From: Enterobacteriaceae bacterium LSJC7
Lineage (GTDB): Bacteria > Pseudomonadota > Gammaproteobacteria > Enterobacterales > Enterobacteriaceae
DNA length: 64,000 nt
NCBI GenBank assembly: GCA_000302695.1
Contig: AMFN01000002.1
Coordinates: forward strand, 931,948 to 995,947
Direction of reading: 5' to 3'
The notes under the pieces were generated by a model, which saw only the letters and a program-made list of their open reading frames with translations, was not told the origin of the DNA and did not search any database. This document shows positions 35,862 to 45,951 of the stretch, piece by piece. Position numbers and translations under genes: made by a program. Every line of letters begins with the position of its first letter. Positions within the stretch are counted from its first letter, which is position 1.

Positions 35862-37162
35862 GACTAACCGCTGAGGCACGCAGCATTTACCTGCGCGGAG
35901 TCGTCTGGCTGTTATTTCTGGCACCGTTCTTTTTTATTACCTATGGCCAGGTAAATAGCTGGACGGCAACCCGCGAGGATGTTGGGAGCCTGGTTTTTGA
36001 CTGGGAGCGGCATATTCCGTTCATCCCGTGGACGATTGTGCCGTACTGGAGCCTTGACCTGCTTTATGGTCTGTCGCTGTTTGTGTGTAGCAGTGTTCAT
36101 GAGCAAACCCGGCTTGCGTGGCGTCTTATTGCCGCCTCGTTAGTGGCCTGCGCGGGTTTTCTCCTGTTTCCGCTGCGTTTTTCTTTTATCCGCCCGGAAC
36201 TGGAACCGGGGTTGGCTTCACAGTTGTTCCGGCAACTTGAGCAGTTTGACCTGCCTTACAACCAGGCACCGTCGCTGCACATTATGCTGAGTTGGCTACT
36301 GTGGCTGCATTTTAGCCGCCATTTGTCGCGGGCCGGGCGCATACTGTCAGGAGTGTGGTTTATGCTGATAGCATTGTCGGTGCTGACGACCTGGCAGCAC
36401 CATATCATTGATGTTATTACTGGCGCTGCTGCCGGCGTGGTGGTGGGCTATCTCATTTCATATCATGGGCGCTGGCGTATCACTGCACCTGACAGACGGC
36501 GCCTCACGCTTGGGTTGCGCTATCTCGCGCTTGCTGCACTGCTGGCTGTAATGGGCTATCTGGCCTGTCCGCTGTTGTGGTGGCCTGGGGTAGGCGCACT
36601 GTGTATTGCGCTCGGCTATCTGTGCCTGGGTGTTGAGGTGTTTAATAAAAATGCCCGCGGTAAACAGCATATGTCTGCCCGGCTGCTGCTGTGGCCGTGC
36701 CGTGCAGTGGCACAACTTTCTGCGTACCTGTGGGGCAGGCACCTGCCGCAGGTATCGCCTGTGGTTCAGGGACTCACCCTCAGTGGATGGCCGCGTTCGG
36801 CACTTGCTGAAACGGCCGTGCTGGATCTGAGTGCTGAACTGCCGCGTTCGCACTATACGCTGGGCAAAGAGTATGTTTGCGTGCCGCTGCTGGACCTGGT
36901 CACGCCAGAGATTCAGGCGCTACAGCAGGCCGTGGACGCGCTGGAAAAACTGACGCAACGCCACAGCGCCGTGCGGGTGCACTGTGCGCTAGGGCTTTCA
37001 CGCAGCGCACTGGTCAGTGCGGCATGGTTATTAAAACAGGGTAAGGCACTCACGCCAGCCGCAGCACTTGGCATGGTGCGAGCCTGCCGTACGCAAGTAG
37101 TGATTCGTCCTGAAGATGAGGTATTGCTGGAGCAATGGTTTCAACAGAACCCACGCGCCTGA
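35858..37162 (+). CDS. ynbD: YnbD, PAP2 phosphatase fused to a dual-specificity phosphatase domain
   Basis: 434 residues, starting at the ATGA overlap with ynbC. The N-terminal membrane part has a PAP2-like core (NQAPSLHIMLSW; TWQHHIIDVITG), and the C-terminal part has the cysteine phosphatase loop HCALGLSRS near residue 377. Such pairings suit dephosphorylation of phosphatidylglycerophosphate- or phosphoinositide-like lipids. It should complete the lipid product of the operon. Confidence 0.93.
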   Translation: MRLTAEARSIYLRGVVWLLFLAPFFFITYGQVNSWTATREDVGSLVFDWERHIPFIPWTIVPYWSLDLLYGLSLFVCSSVHEQTRLAWRLIAASLVACAGFLLFPLRFSFIRPELEPGLASQLFRQLEQFDLPYNQAPSLHIMLSWLLWLHFSRHLSRAGRILSGVWFMLIALSVLTTWQHHIIDVITGAAAGVVVGYLISYHGRWRITAPDRRRLTLGLRYLALAALLAVMGYLACPLLWWPGVGALCIALGYLCLGVEVFNKNARGKQHMSARLLLWPCRAVAQLSAYLWGRHLPQVSPVVQGLTLSGWPRSALAETAVLDLSAELPRSHYTLGKEYVCVPLLDLVTPEIQALQQAVDALEKLTQRHSAVRVHCALGLSRSALVSAAWLLKQGKALTPAAALGMVRACRTQVVIRPEDEVLLEQWFQQNPRA

Positions 37163-37563
37163 TGCAGCCTGGCGCGCGTGCTGCACTGGTCGCGTCGCTT
37201 GAAAGCTGGCGCTATTTTGCGTTAATGCTCTGCCCACCGTTGTACTGGGCGCAGGTTAACGCGCAGGGCATGATGCAAATTGTAGTGCTGGCACTGATAG
37301 CGCTGGCCAGCGTGCTGGTGTGGCGTTTATGGCTGGATGCGCGACTGTTTCGCCAGATAAGCTGGGATGAAGCAGATACCAGACAGGTTGTGGGAGAAGC
37401 GCTGGCGGTTATCTGGCAGCGACCTGCGCTACGTACAATGGCGTTTGAGGCGCGCTGGCAGGGCGCAACACGTCTGTTGCACCGGGCAGGTTACGCCACG
37501 GCGCTGGTCTGGATTGTCTGGTTAGGCTGCATGCTGGTGGACTGGAGCGGCGTCTTCTCATGA
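37162..37563 (+). CDS. Small membrane protein ending the ynb operon
   Basis: 133 residues from an ATG overlapping the ynbD stop (TGATG); an in-frame ATG at 37135 would add nine residues. Three hydrophobic segments are visible (around WRYFALMLCPPLYW, MMQIVVLALIALASVLVW and YATALVWIVWLGCML). The middle loop is soluble (WDEADTRQVVGEALAV). I do not recognise it; coupling to ynbD suggests a lipid-related role. Confidence 0.75.
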   Translation: MQPGARAALVASLESWRYFALMLCPPLYWAQVNAQGMMQIVVLALIALASVLVWRLWLDARLFRQISWDEADTRQVVGEALAVIWQRPALRTMAFEARWQGATRLLHRAGYATALVWIVWLGCMLVDWSGVFS

Positions 37564-38049
37564 TCTGACTCAAATAAGAAAAATACGTTTTAACAAGACA
37601 GAAAACAGTCAGAAGTGAAAAAATAGCAAATATTAATGAAGTGAGAAGAAGCGTATTCAACATTTTCAATCAACGTGTTTTTTAACAGTAAATAAGAGTG
37701 CCCGTCGTTACTCTCCTGTCTTATGATTCTGTAAGATAATTTGTGCGTTCTTTAATTTTACGCTTGATAACGCTGATTGGGTTAGATAGCGTTTGTGCAA
37801 AGATAGCGCTTTCAATTTTTATCGTAATTTTATTGTTTTTATGGGTGGATTTATTAATTGCTGTTGCTGGCAAGGCACAGTGTTGCCCAATAGTGGCACA
37901 AGCCATAGCCTTTTATTTTCACTCAAAAATACTGAAATGGAACAGGTCGCACCCTTATTACGCTAGAGTAAGGTGTTGCTGGCTTGAGGTTTACAGTCGG
38001 ATGGCTGTAGTAATGAGAAATAGCACAGGGAAGAGTTGCAGTACAGTAT
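37564..38049 (+). other. AT-rich intergenic stretch, no supported gene
   Basis: 486 bases, clearly AT-richer than the ynb genes. An open frame from a GTG at 37743 has a hydrophobic start (LIGLDSVCAKIALSIFIVIL) but no ribosome site, and its later part overlaps the next gene in another frame and reads poorly. No terminator with a convincing stem was found after the ynb operon. Confidence 0.4.
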
Positions 38050-38589
38050 ATGGATATCATAAAAAAATGCGTGCAGGCTGCTTTATTAGGGGGCTGGCTG
38101 CTTTGCCCGCAGCAATTGTGGGCCGGTGAATATAAAGCCGTGTGGGTAGATAATGAAGGCAAGCATGATGTGAAAATTGCGACCTCCACAGCAGCCAACG
38201 TGCTTAAGCTGACAGGCTCGGAATTACTCAATAGTACAGCGCGCTGGAGCGTAGAAGACAAACTTGATCGCTGCGCTTTCAATAGTGAAGTGAAACTCTT
38301 TCCTGAGGCATTTGACGTGGTGGATGTGCTCGGCGATAAAGTAAGCGTTTTTCTCTTTTCTTACCGCATTTCCTGTCTGGGTGAGCTTGAACCAGGCGTA
38401 GTGAAATATGTTGCGTTCTACAAGGGTACCCAATATACGCTCAAGGGTGAAGAGACGCTGAAGATTGGTGATGATGCCTGGGGCGGGGCGACGGCACCTG
38501 AAGCCAGTAGCACGCTGAAGCAAAATAAGGCGCTGTATAACTATATGACGGCGAAATGGAAGATGGCTTCCACGACGGTTATCCGATAA
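38050..38589 (+). CDS. Exported protein of unknown function
   Basis: 179 residues with a signal peptide (MDIIKKCVQAALLGGWLL, cleavage near LWA-GEYK). The mature part is beta-rich with two cysteines that could pair (DRCAFN and ISCLGE). I do not recognise the family. Ends at a strong bidirectional terminator shared with azoR. Confidence 0.7.
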   Translation: MDIIKKCVQAALLGGWLLCPQQLWAGEYKAVWVDNEGKHDVKIATSTAANVLKLTGSELLNSTARWSVEDKLDRCAFNSEVKLFPEAFDVVDVLGDKVSVFLFSYRISCLGELEPGVVKYVAFYKGTQYTLKGEETLKIGDDAWGGATAPEASSTLKQNKALYNYMTAKWKMASTTVIR

Positions 38590-38609
38590 CGCCTGCCTAA
38601 GAAAAGAAA

Positions 38610-38637
38610 AAGGGATGACCAGCGTCATCCCTTTTTT
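38610..38637. terminator. Bidirectional terminator between the exported protein gene and azoR
   Basis: AAGGGATGAC (38610-38619) and GTCATCCCTT (38624-38633) form a 10-base stem with loop CAGC, followed by a T-run on the plus strand and preceded by an A-run for the minus strand. Confidence 0.88.
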
Positions 38638-38640
38638 ACA

Positions 38641-39264
<624 letters not shown>

Positions 39265-39452
39265 TTAAGCGAGTATGTGTTGGTTGCATGTCAGTGATGC
39301 TATGAGCAAATCTGCCACAGTGATAGCGCAATATATCGAAGTCTCTGTTCGAATTTATTGAACAAGGCGTGCCAGCGCCCGTTATGGTAAGCTACAGCGA
39401 ATGATGTTAATTCGGTTTATCCGGCAGTGTGATTGCCTTACAAAACAGCCTC

Positions 39453-42400
39453 ATGGAAAATAACTCTCCCTCTTTCGCAAGCCTTATGCAGCGCCTTGAT
39501 GCGCTGATGCTGAGCGACAAAACACGCTTCTCTCGCCGTCTGCACGGCGCGAAAAAAGTAAAAAACACAGATGCTCGCCAGGCGATTTTTGCCGAGCTGG
39601 CGCAGGCCATTGAGGCAGCAGCGGAGAAAGTTGCGCTGCGCAAAGCCGCACGTCCGGCCATCATTTACCCGGAAAATCTGCCGGTCAGCCAGAAGAAGCA
39701 AATGATTCTGGAAGCGGTACGGGATAACCAGGTGACGATAGTGGCGGGTGAAACGGGTTCGGGCAAAACCACGCAGTTGCCGAAAATCTGCATGGAGCTG
39801 GGGCGTGGTGTGAAAGGGCTGATTGGGCATACCCAGCCGCGCCGCCTGGCAGCGCGCACGGTGGCTAACCGCATTGCCGAGGAACTGCAAACCGAGCCTG
39901 GCGGCTGCGTAGGTTACAAGGTGCGTTTTAACGACCATGTCAGCGACAACACCATGGTTAAGTTGATGACTGACGGCATCCTGCTTGCTGAAATTCAGCA
40001 GGACCGACTGCTGATGCAGTACGACACCATCATCATCGACGAAGCGCATGAGCGCAGTCTTAACATCGATTTTCTGCTCGGTTATCTCAAAGAACTACTG
40101 CCGCGTCGCCCGGATCTGAAGGTTATCATCACCTCGGCGACCATCGACCCGCAGCGCTTCTCGCGCCACTTCAACAACGCGCCAGTGATTGAGGTTTCAG
40201 GCCGCACCTATCCGGTAGAAGTACGCTACCGCCCGGTGGTGGAAGACGCCGACGACAGCGAGCGCGACCAGCTTCAGGCGATTTTTGACGCGGTAGAGGA
40301 ACTCGGGCGTGAAGGGCCGGGCGATATCCTTATCTTCATGAGTGGCGAGCGCGAAATCCGCGACACCGCAGATGGCCTGATGAAGCTTGACCTGCCGCAT
40401 ACCGAGGTGCTGCCGCTGTATGCGCGCCTTTCCAACAGCGAACAAAACCGGGTGTTTCAGTCCCACACCGGGCGGCGCATTGTGCTTGCCACTAACGTTG
40501 CAGAAACCTCGCTGACCGTGCCGGGCATTAAATATGTCATTGATCCTGGCACCGCGCGCATTAGCCGCTACAGCTTTCGTACTAAGGTTCAGCGTCTGCC
40601 AATAGAGCCAATTTCTCAGGCCTCTGCCAACCAGCGCAAAGGGCGTTGTGGTCGCGTATCGGAAGGTATTTGCATTCGTCTTTATTCTGAAGATGATTTC
40701 CTGTCGCGCCCGGAATTTACTGACCCGGAAATTCTGCGCACCAACCTGGCGTCCGTTATTTTGCAGATGACGGCGCTGGGTCTGGGGGATATCAGCGCCT
40801 TCCCGTTTGTGGAGGCACCGGACCAGCGCAACATTCAGGACGGTGTGCGCCTGCTTGAGGAGCTGGGCGCTATCCGCCAGGCCGACGAGCGCGAGGGCTA
40901 TCGTCTTACCGAACAGGGCCGCAGCCTGTCGCGCCTGCCGGTTGACCCTCGTCTTGCGCGCATGGTGCTTGAGGCGCAGTCGCACGGCTGCGTGCGTGAA
41001 GTCATGATCATCACCGCCGCGCTGTCGATTCAGGACCCGCGCGAGCGCCCGCAGGAAAAACAGCAAGCGTCTGATGAAAAACACCGCCGCTTCCACGACA
41101 AAGACTCGGACTTCCTGGCCTGGGTAAATCTGTGGAACTACCTCCAGGAGCAACAAAAAGCGCTGTCGGGTAACCAGTTTCGCCGCCAGTGTCGCAGCGA
41201 GTTTCTTAACTGGCTGCGGGTACGCGAGTGGCAGGACATTTACACCCAGCTGCGCCAGGTCGTAAAAGAGCTGGGCATCCCGGTTAACAGTGAGCCTGCG
41301 GACTACCGTGAGGTGCACTGCGCGCTGCTTACGGGGCTGTTGTCGCACATTGGCATGAAGGATGCCGACAAGCAGGAATACACCGGTGCTCGCAACGCAC
41401 GCTTTTCCATCTTCCCCGGTTCCGGGTTGTTCAAAAAGCCCCCGAAATGGACGATGGTCGCTGAACTTGTTGAAACCAGTCGCCTGTGGGGGCGCATCGC
41501 CGCACGCATTGAGCCTGAGTGGATTGAACCGCTGGCGCAGCATCTGATTAAGCATTCCTGGAGTGAGCCACACTGGGAGCGCGGGCAGGGCGCGGTTATC
41601 GCAAGCGAGAAGGTGACGCTGTACGGGCTGCCGATTGTGGCGGCGCGCAAGGTTAATTACAGCCACATCGACCCGGCACTGTGCCGTGAGCTGTTTATTC
41701 GCCACGCGCTGGTCGAAGGCGACTGGCAAACCCGGCATGCGTTCTTTAAAGACAACCAGAAACTGCGTGCTGAAGTAGAAGAACTGGAACACCGCTCGCG
41801 TCGTCGTGACATCCTGGTTGACGATGAATCGCTGTTTGAGTTTTATGACCAGCGTATTGCGCATGACGTGGTCTCTGCGCGCCACTTCGACAGCTGGTGG
41901 AAGAAGGCCAGCCGCGAAACGCCGGACCTGCTCAATTTTGAAAAGAGCATGCTGATTAAAGAAGGGGCGGAGAAGGTCAGCCGACTGGATTATCCCAACT
42001 TCTGGCACCAGAGCAACCTGAAGCTGCGCCTGAGTTATCAGTTTGAACCTGGTACCGACGCCGACGGCGTGACGCTGCACATACCGCTGCCACTACTCAA
42101 TCAGGTGGAAGACAGCGGTTTTGAGTGGCAGGTGCCTGGCATGCGTCGTGAACTGATAATCGCGTTGATTAAATCGCTGCCTAAGCCTGTGCGCCGTAAC
42201 TTCGTGCCTGCACCAAACTACGCTGAGGCATTTTTAGGGCGCGCAACGCCGCTGGAACTGCCGTTGCTGGAAAGCCTTGAGCGTGAGCTGCGTCGTATGA
42301 CGGGCGTGAGCGTTGACCGCGATGCCTGGCAATGGGATGCGGTGCCCGATCATCTGAAAATGACATTTCGGGTTGTGGATGAGCGCAATAAGCCGCTGCG

Positions 42401-43352
42401 TGAGGGCAAGAGCCTTGAGGCACTCAAAGGCGGCCTGAAAGACAAAGTACAGGAGACGCTGTCTGCGGTGGCAGACGATGGCATTGAACAGAGCGGCCTG
42501 CACATCTGGAGCTTTGGCGCATTGCCGGAAAGTTACGAGCAAAAGCGCGGCGGGTACAAGATGAAGGCATGGCCTGCGTTGGTGGATGAGAAAGACAGCG
42601 TTGCCATTAAGCTTTTTGATAACCCGCAGGAGCAACAGCACGCTATGTGGCGCGGGCTGCGCCGTTTGCTGTTACTGAATATTCCGTCACCTATTAAATA
42701 TCTGCACGAGAAGTTGCCAAACAAGGCCAAGCTGGGGTTGTACTTTAATCCGTATGGCAAGGTGCTGGACTTGATTGATGACTGCATCTCCTGCGCCGTG
42801 GACAAGCTTATTAATGAGTCCGGCGGTGCGGTGCGTGATGAAGCCGGTTTTGCCCGTCTGCATGAGAAAGTACGCGCCGAGCTTAACGACACCGTGGTGG
42901 ATATTGCTAAGCAGGTTGAGCGCATTCTGAGTACGGTATTTAGCATCAACAAACGCCTGAAAGGGCGCATGGATATGACAATGGCGCTGGGGCTGGCAGA
43001 CGTGAAAGCGCAGATGGCAGGGCTGGTGTACCGTGGCTTTGTTACCGGCAACGGCTGGCAGCGGTTAGCCGATACCCAGCGCTATTTGCAGGCGATTGAA
43101 AAGCGGCTGGAGAAAATGGCGGTGGATCCCCATCGTGACCGGGCGCAGATGCTGAAAGTAGAGCAAGTACAGCAGGCCTGGCGTCAGTGGCTGAACAAAC
43201 TGCCGCCGGCGCGCCAGGACGATGAAGAGGTGCAGACCGTGCGCTGGATGATTGAGGAGTTGCGGGTAAGTTACTTTGCCCAGCAGCTTGGAACACCGTA
43301 TCCCATTTCCGACAAGCGCGTGCTGCAGGCAATGGAGCAAATTAGCAGCTAA
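39453..43352 (+). CDS. hrpA: ATP-dependent RNA helicase HrpA
   Basis: 1299 residues from the ATG at 39453, very close to E. coli HrpA (1300). DEAH-box helicase motifs: GETGSGKTT near residue 90, DEAHERS near 190, SATID, and QRKGRCGR motif VI, followed by the winged-helix and OB domains and the long HrpA-specific C-terminal region. A possible GTG at 39429 would add eight residues. HrpA acts on RNA and rescues stalled or collided ribosomes. Confidence 0.97.
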   Translation: MENNSPSFASLMQRLDALMLSDKTRFSRRLHGAKKVKNTDARQAIFAELAQAIEAAAEKVALRKAARPAIIYPENLPVSQKKQMILEAVRDNQVTIVAGETGSGKTTQLPKICMELGRGVKGLIGHTQPRRLAARTVANRIAEELQTEPGGCVGYKVRFNDHVSDNTMVKLMTDGILLAEIQQDRLLMQYDTIIIDEAHERSLNIDFLLGYLKELLPRRPDLKVIITSATIDPQRFSRHFNNAPVIEVSGRTYPVEVRYRPVVEDADDSERDQLQAIFDAVEELGREGPGDILIFMSGEREIRDTADGLMKLDLPHTEVLPLYARLSNSEQNRVFQSHTGRRIVLATNVAETSLTVPGIKYVIDPGTARISRYSFRTKVQRLPIEPISQASANQRKGRCGRVSEGICIRLYSEDDFLSRPEFTDPEILRTNLASVILQMTALGLGDISAFPFVEAPDQRNIQDGVRLLEELGAIRQADEREGYRLTEQGRSLSRLPVDPRLARMVLEAQSHGCVREVMIITAALSIQDPRERPQEKQQASDEKHRRFHDKDSDFLAWVNLWNYLQEQQKALSGNQFRRQCRSEFLNWLRVREWQDIYTQLRQVVKELGIPVNSEPADYREVHCALLTGLLSHIGMKDADKQEYTGARNARFSIFPGSGLFKKPPKWTMVAELVETSRLWGRIAARIEPEWIEPLAQHLIKHSWSEPHWERGQGAVIASEKVTLYGLPIVAARKVNYSHIDPALCRELFIRHALVEGDWQTRHAFFKDNQKLRAEVEELEHRSRRRDILVDDESLFEFYDQRIAHDVVSARHFDSWWKKASRETPDLLNFEKSMLIKEGAEKVSRLDYPNFWHQSNLKLRLSYQFEPGTDADGVTLHIPLPLLNQVEDSGFEWQVPGMRRELIIALIKSLPKPVRRNFVPAPNYAEAFLGRATPLELPLLESLERELRRMTGVSVDRDAWQWDAVPDHLKMTFRVVDERNKPLREGKSLEALKGGLKDKVQETLSAVADDGIEQSGLHIWSFGALPESYEQKRGGYKMKAWPALVDEKDSVAIKLFDNPQEQQHAMWRGLRRLLLLNIPSPIKYLHEKLPNKAKLGLYFNPYGKVLDLIDDCISCAVDKLINESGGAVRDEAGFARLHEKVRAELNDTVVDIAKQVERILSTVFSINKRLKGRMDMTMALGLADVKAQMAGLVYRGFVTGNGWQRLADTQRYLQAIEKRLEKMAVDPHRDRAQMLKVEQVQQAWRQWLNKLPPARQDDEEVQTVRWMIEELRVSYFAQQLGTPYPISDKRVLQAMEQISS

Positions 43353-43376
43353 CGTAACATTGAGCAGGGAGGCTGA

Positions 43377-44183
43377 ATGACAATTTTACGCTGGGGAATG
43401 TTGAGCATTATCGGTCTGTCGGCCCCCGCCCTGGCGTTAATGCCGTGTAATGACCGTGAGGTGATGGACAGCAATCTGTTTATCCTCACTAGCACACTGC
43501 CTGTGCAGGGGCGCGTTAGCGCGTTTACGGCAACGGAAACGGGCACCGACAGCGCCGGGCACAGCACCTTGCGCTACCACCTGAACCCCTGCGGCGGACT
43601 GCTTGCGGTGGATTCGGAGTTTTATCGTGACTACGGTACCGCGCAGATGACCGCCAGCGCATCGGCAAAATCCGGCAATAACCGCTTGCAGGGCGCTGAA
43701 TCTATGGAGGTGACGGTGCGGGGCGTGCGTTTAACGCATGGCCGCAGTGAGATTAGCTATAAAATTGATGCGCAGGGGCGAATTGTGCGCAGGCTGGAAC
43801 AGTTCGAGATTGACGGTAATCCAGGACAGAGCGAGACCGCGTACCGCTTCGACAGTCAGAGCCGGCTTATTTATGCGCACACGACCAGTACGCACGCTTT
43901 TTTTGATGAGACGAGCGAATTTAGTTACGACGCGGCGGGCAGGCTGGTGCGGGTGAGCAGCGCGAAAGGCTCATTGCAGTTAACGTGGGACGAGGCCGGA
44001 CGCTGGCTGCGAAGCGAGCGTGAAGTGAACCATCCTGAAAGTGTACAGATAACGGTGAGCGTTTGCGGGAAATGGGATGAGCATAACAACTGCCTTCAGG
44101 GCGTTAGCTCAGAAACCGAGAAATACGCACATCAGTCCTTACAAACTCACTATGCGTTTACCCATGACATTCAGTATAAATAA
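43377..44183 (+). CDS. Exported YD-repeat-like protein
   Basis: 268 residues with a signal peptide (cleavage near ALA-LMPC). The middle and C-terminal parts carry four YD/RHS-type strands (YKIDAQGRIVRR, YRFDSQSRLIYA, FSYDAAGRLVRV, LTWDEAGRWLR). It is far too short to be a full Rhs toxin shell. Two late cysteines (SVCGKW, NNCLQG) may pair. GGGAGG ribosome site; 24 bases after hrpA. Function unknown. Confidence 0.75.
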   Translation: MTILRWGMLSIIGLSAPALALMPCNDREVMDSNLFILTSTLPVQGRVSAFTATETGTDSAGHSTLRYHLNPCGGLLAVDSEFYRDYGTAQMTASASAKSGNNRLQGAESMEVTVRGVRLTHGRSEISYKIDAQGRIVRRLEQFEIDGNPGQSETAYRFDSQSRLIYAHTTSTHAFFDETSEFSYDAAGRLVRVSSAKGSLQLTWDEAGRWLRSEREVNHPESVQITVSVCGKWDEHNNCLQGVSSETEKYAHQSLQTHYAFTHDIQYK

Positions 44184-44210
44184 AACAGGCTCCGCCACTG
44201 CGGAGCCTGT
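44182..44210 (-). terminator. Terminator between the YD-repeat gene and the transporter
   Basis: ACAGGCTCCGC (44185-44195) and GCGGAGCCTGT (44200-44210) form a perfect 11-base stem with loop CACT. The A-run on its left gives a T-run for leftward transcription, so it ends the transporter gene and may also stop the rightward one. Confidence 0.85.
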
Positions 44211-44216
44211 TGGCTA

Positions 44217-45551
44217 TCAGGCGCCGTGCGACTCTGTGCGTATCTCTTGTCCCTCTTGTGCAACCTGAGCCTGCCTGCGGGTGGCAAAGAAAATCGCTAT
44301 CAGGGAAATCAGCACCGTAACGGACATATACCAGGCAACCGGTGTCCAGTCACCACCAGAGCTGGCAAGCAGACCAGTTGCAATAAGCGGCGCGGTACCA
44401 CCTGCGAGCGCGGCACCTATCTGGTAGCCAAGCGTTATACCTGTATAGCGCACGTTGGCGTGGAAAATCTCCGAGCACAGCGTACCCAGCACGGCAGTCA
44501 CTGGTGCCCACAGGACACCAAAGGCAATGACCGTTGCCAGCATGATGCCCCAGGTGCTGCCGGTATCGAGCAGTTTAAACCACGGCACGATAAATAGACC
44601 TATCAGTACCACGCCGGTTGCGTACATGCGCTTGCGGCCGACTTTATCGGACAACAGCCCCATCAGCGGGATCATCAGCGTTGCTACCAGTGCACCGAGC
44701 GTGACCGACTCCAGCGCCTGAGCACGTTCATAGCTCAATGTATTCGTGGCATAGCTCACAACAAACGTTGAGAAGATATAAAACGGTGCGGTTTCCACCA
44801 CCTTCAGCCCGGCGGCAATCAGCACTTCGCGCCAGTGGTGCTTCAATGTATCGCGCAGCGGCGCTTTACTCTCCTGGCCGCTGCGTTTCACTTCCTGAAA
44901 ATCCGGGGTTTCGTCGATATCACGGCGGATCCAAAGCCCTAACAGCACCAGCACAGAGCTGAGCAGGAAGGGGATACGCCAGCCCCATGACAGAAACTGC
45001 TCTTCGCTAAAGAGCGTCATCATGGAAACCATGAATGTTGCCATCAGCATACCGATAGTCACGCCCGCCTGCGGGATACTGCCAAAAAAACCTTTACGGT
45101 TTTTCGGTGCATATTCATAGGCCAGTAGCAGCGCGCCACCCCATTCGCCGCCAATACCAAGCCCCTGAATTATGCGCATAAGGATAAGCAGCGCTGGCGC
45201 CCACAGGCCAATGCTTTCATAGGTGGGCAACAGACCAATCATCACCGTTGCGCCGCCCATCAGCGAGAGGGTTAATACCAGGGTTTTTTTACGCCCGATG
45301 CGGTCGCCAATATGCGCAAATAACATGCCACCAATTGGGCGAATGAAAAAGGTGAGTGAAAAGGAGAGCCAGGAGAGCATCAGGCCAATGACTGGATCAA
45401 CCATCGGAAAGAAAATCTTGTTAAACACCAGTGCGGCGGCGGTGCCATAGAGAAAATAGTCAAACCATTCAATTGCGCTACCGGTCAGGCTGGCAATCAG
45501 GACTTTTTTATTCTTTCCCAGGATAGCGATACTCGACTCTTGCGTTGACAT
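44217..45551 (-). CDS. MHS-family major facilitator transporter
   Basis: 444 residues with twelve predicted membrane helices. Features of the metabolite:H+ symporter group include GSAIEWFDYFLYG in helix 1, GDRIGRKK between helices 2 and 3, and GLGIGGEWGGA in helix 5. Related enteric proteins are ShiA, YhjE and ProP; the sequence is not close enough to any as recalled to name a substrate. Organic acids or aromatic acids would suit the genomic setting, but this is a guess. Not present at this place in E. coli. Confidence 0.9.
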   Translation of the reverse strand: MSTQESSIAILGKNKKVLIASLTGSAIEWFDYFLYGTAAALVFNKIFFPMVDPVIGLMLSWLSFSLTFFIRPIGGMLFAHIGDRIGRKKTLVLTLSLMGGATVMIGLLPTYESIGLWAPALLILMRIIQGLGIGGEWGGALLLAYEYAPKNRKGFFGSIPQAGVTIGMLMATFMVSMMTLFSEEQFLSWGWRIPFLLSSVLVLLGLWIRRDIDETPDFQEVKRSGQESKAPLRDTLKHHWREVLIAAGLKVVETAPFYIFSTFVVSYATNTLSYERAQALESVTLGALVATLMIPLMGLLSDKVGRKRMYATGVVLIGLFIVPWFKLLDTGSTWGIMLATVIAFGVLWAPVTAVLGTLCSEIFHANVRYTGITLGYQIGAALAGGTAPLIATGLLASSGGDWTPVAWYMSVTVLISLIAIFFATRRQAQVAQEGQEIRTESHGA

Positions 45552-45579
45552 AAGGGATACCCTCGCCAGTTTGTCATAC

Positions 45580-45620
45580 CGCTGGGTGTAACCACCTGGT
45601 CCTTCAGGTGCAACCCAGCG
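45580..45620 (-). promoter_or_regulatory. Two-part hairpin in the transporter leader
   Basis: CGCTGGGT (45580-45587) pairs with ACCCAGCG (45613-45620), and inside it CACCTG (45593-45598) pairs with CAGGTG (45605-45610). The structure lies 28 bases upstream of the transporter start, in its 5' leader, and has no T-run. It may control translation or transcription of the transporter, or be a protein-binding site. Confidence 0.45.
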
Positions 45621-45951
45621 TGGTTGTGGTTGTTTTATTGTTAATCAATTTTGGTTTATATGTTATTGGCAAAGAAAAGTACAAGTCGCGTACTGCTGAA
45701 GTCACCGCTGCCATCTGGTCAGATCGTCTGCAAAATTAACAACATCCTGATGTTAGTTCTGGTTTTCATCTGTGAACTACTACAATATTCAGGTGCAACC
45801 TGCCTCTTGCTGCCTGTTTCTGGTTATTTCATTCAGGCAAAAATTTTGCGTCTGGGTCACACAAATTCCCGTTTCCTTTCGGACACTTCCGCACCGCGCT
45901 TGCCAGGGTAAGCGCTACCATGGGGGCTGGTTTTTTAACGGAGTGATAATA

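Noticed and set aside
37743-38129. A 128-codon frame with a hydrophobic start
   Set aside because: GTG start without ribosome site, poor second half and overlap with the better-supported exported protein at 38050.
40197-42080. A 627-codon open frame on the minus strand inside hrpA
   Set aside because: It is opposite a strongly conserved helicase gene, reads as arginine/histidine/glutamine-rich low-quality protein and has no ribosome site; it follows from codon bias.
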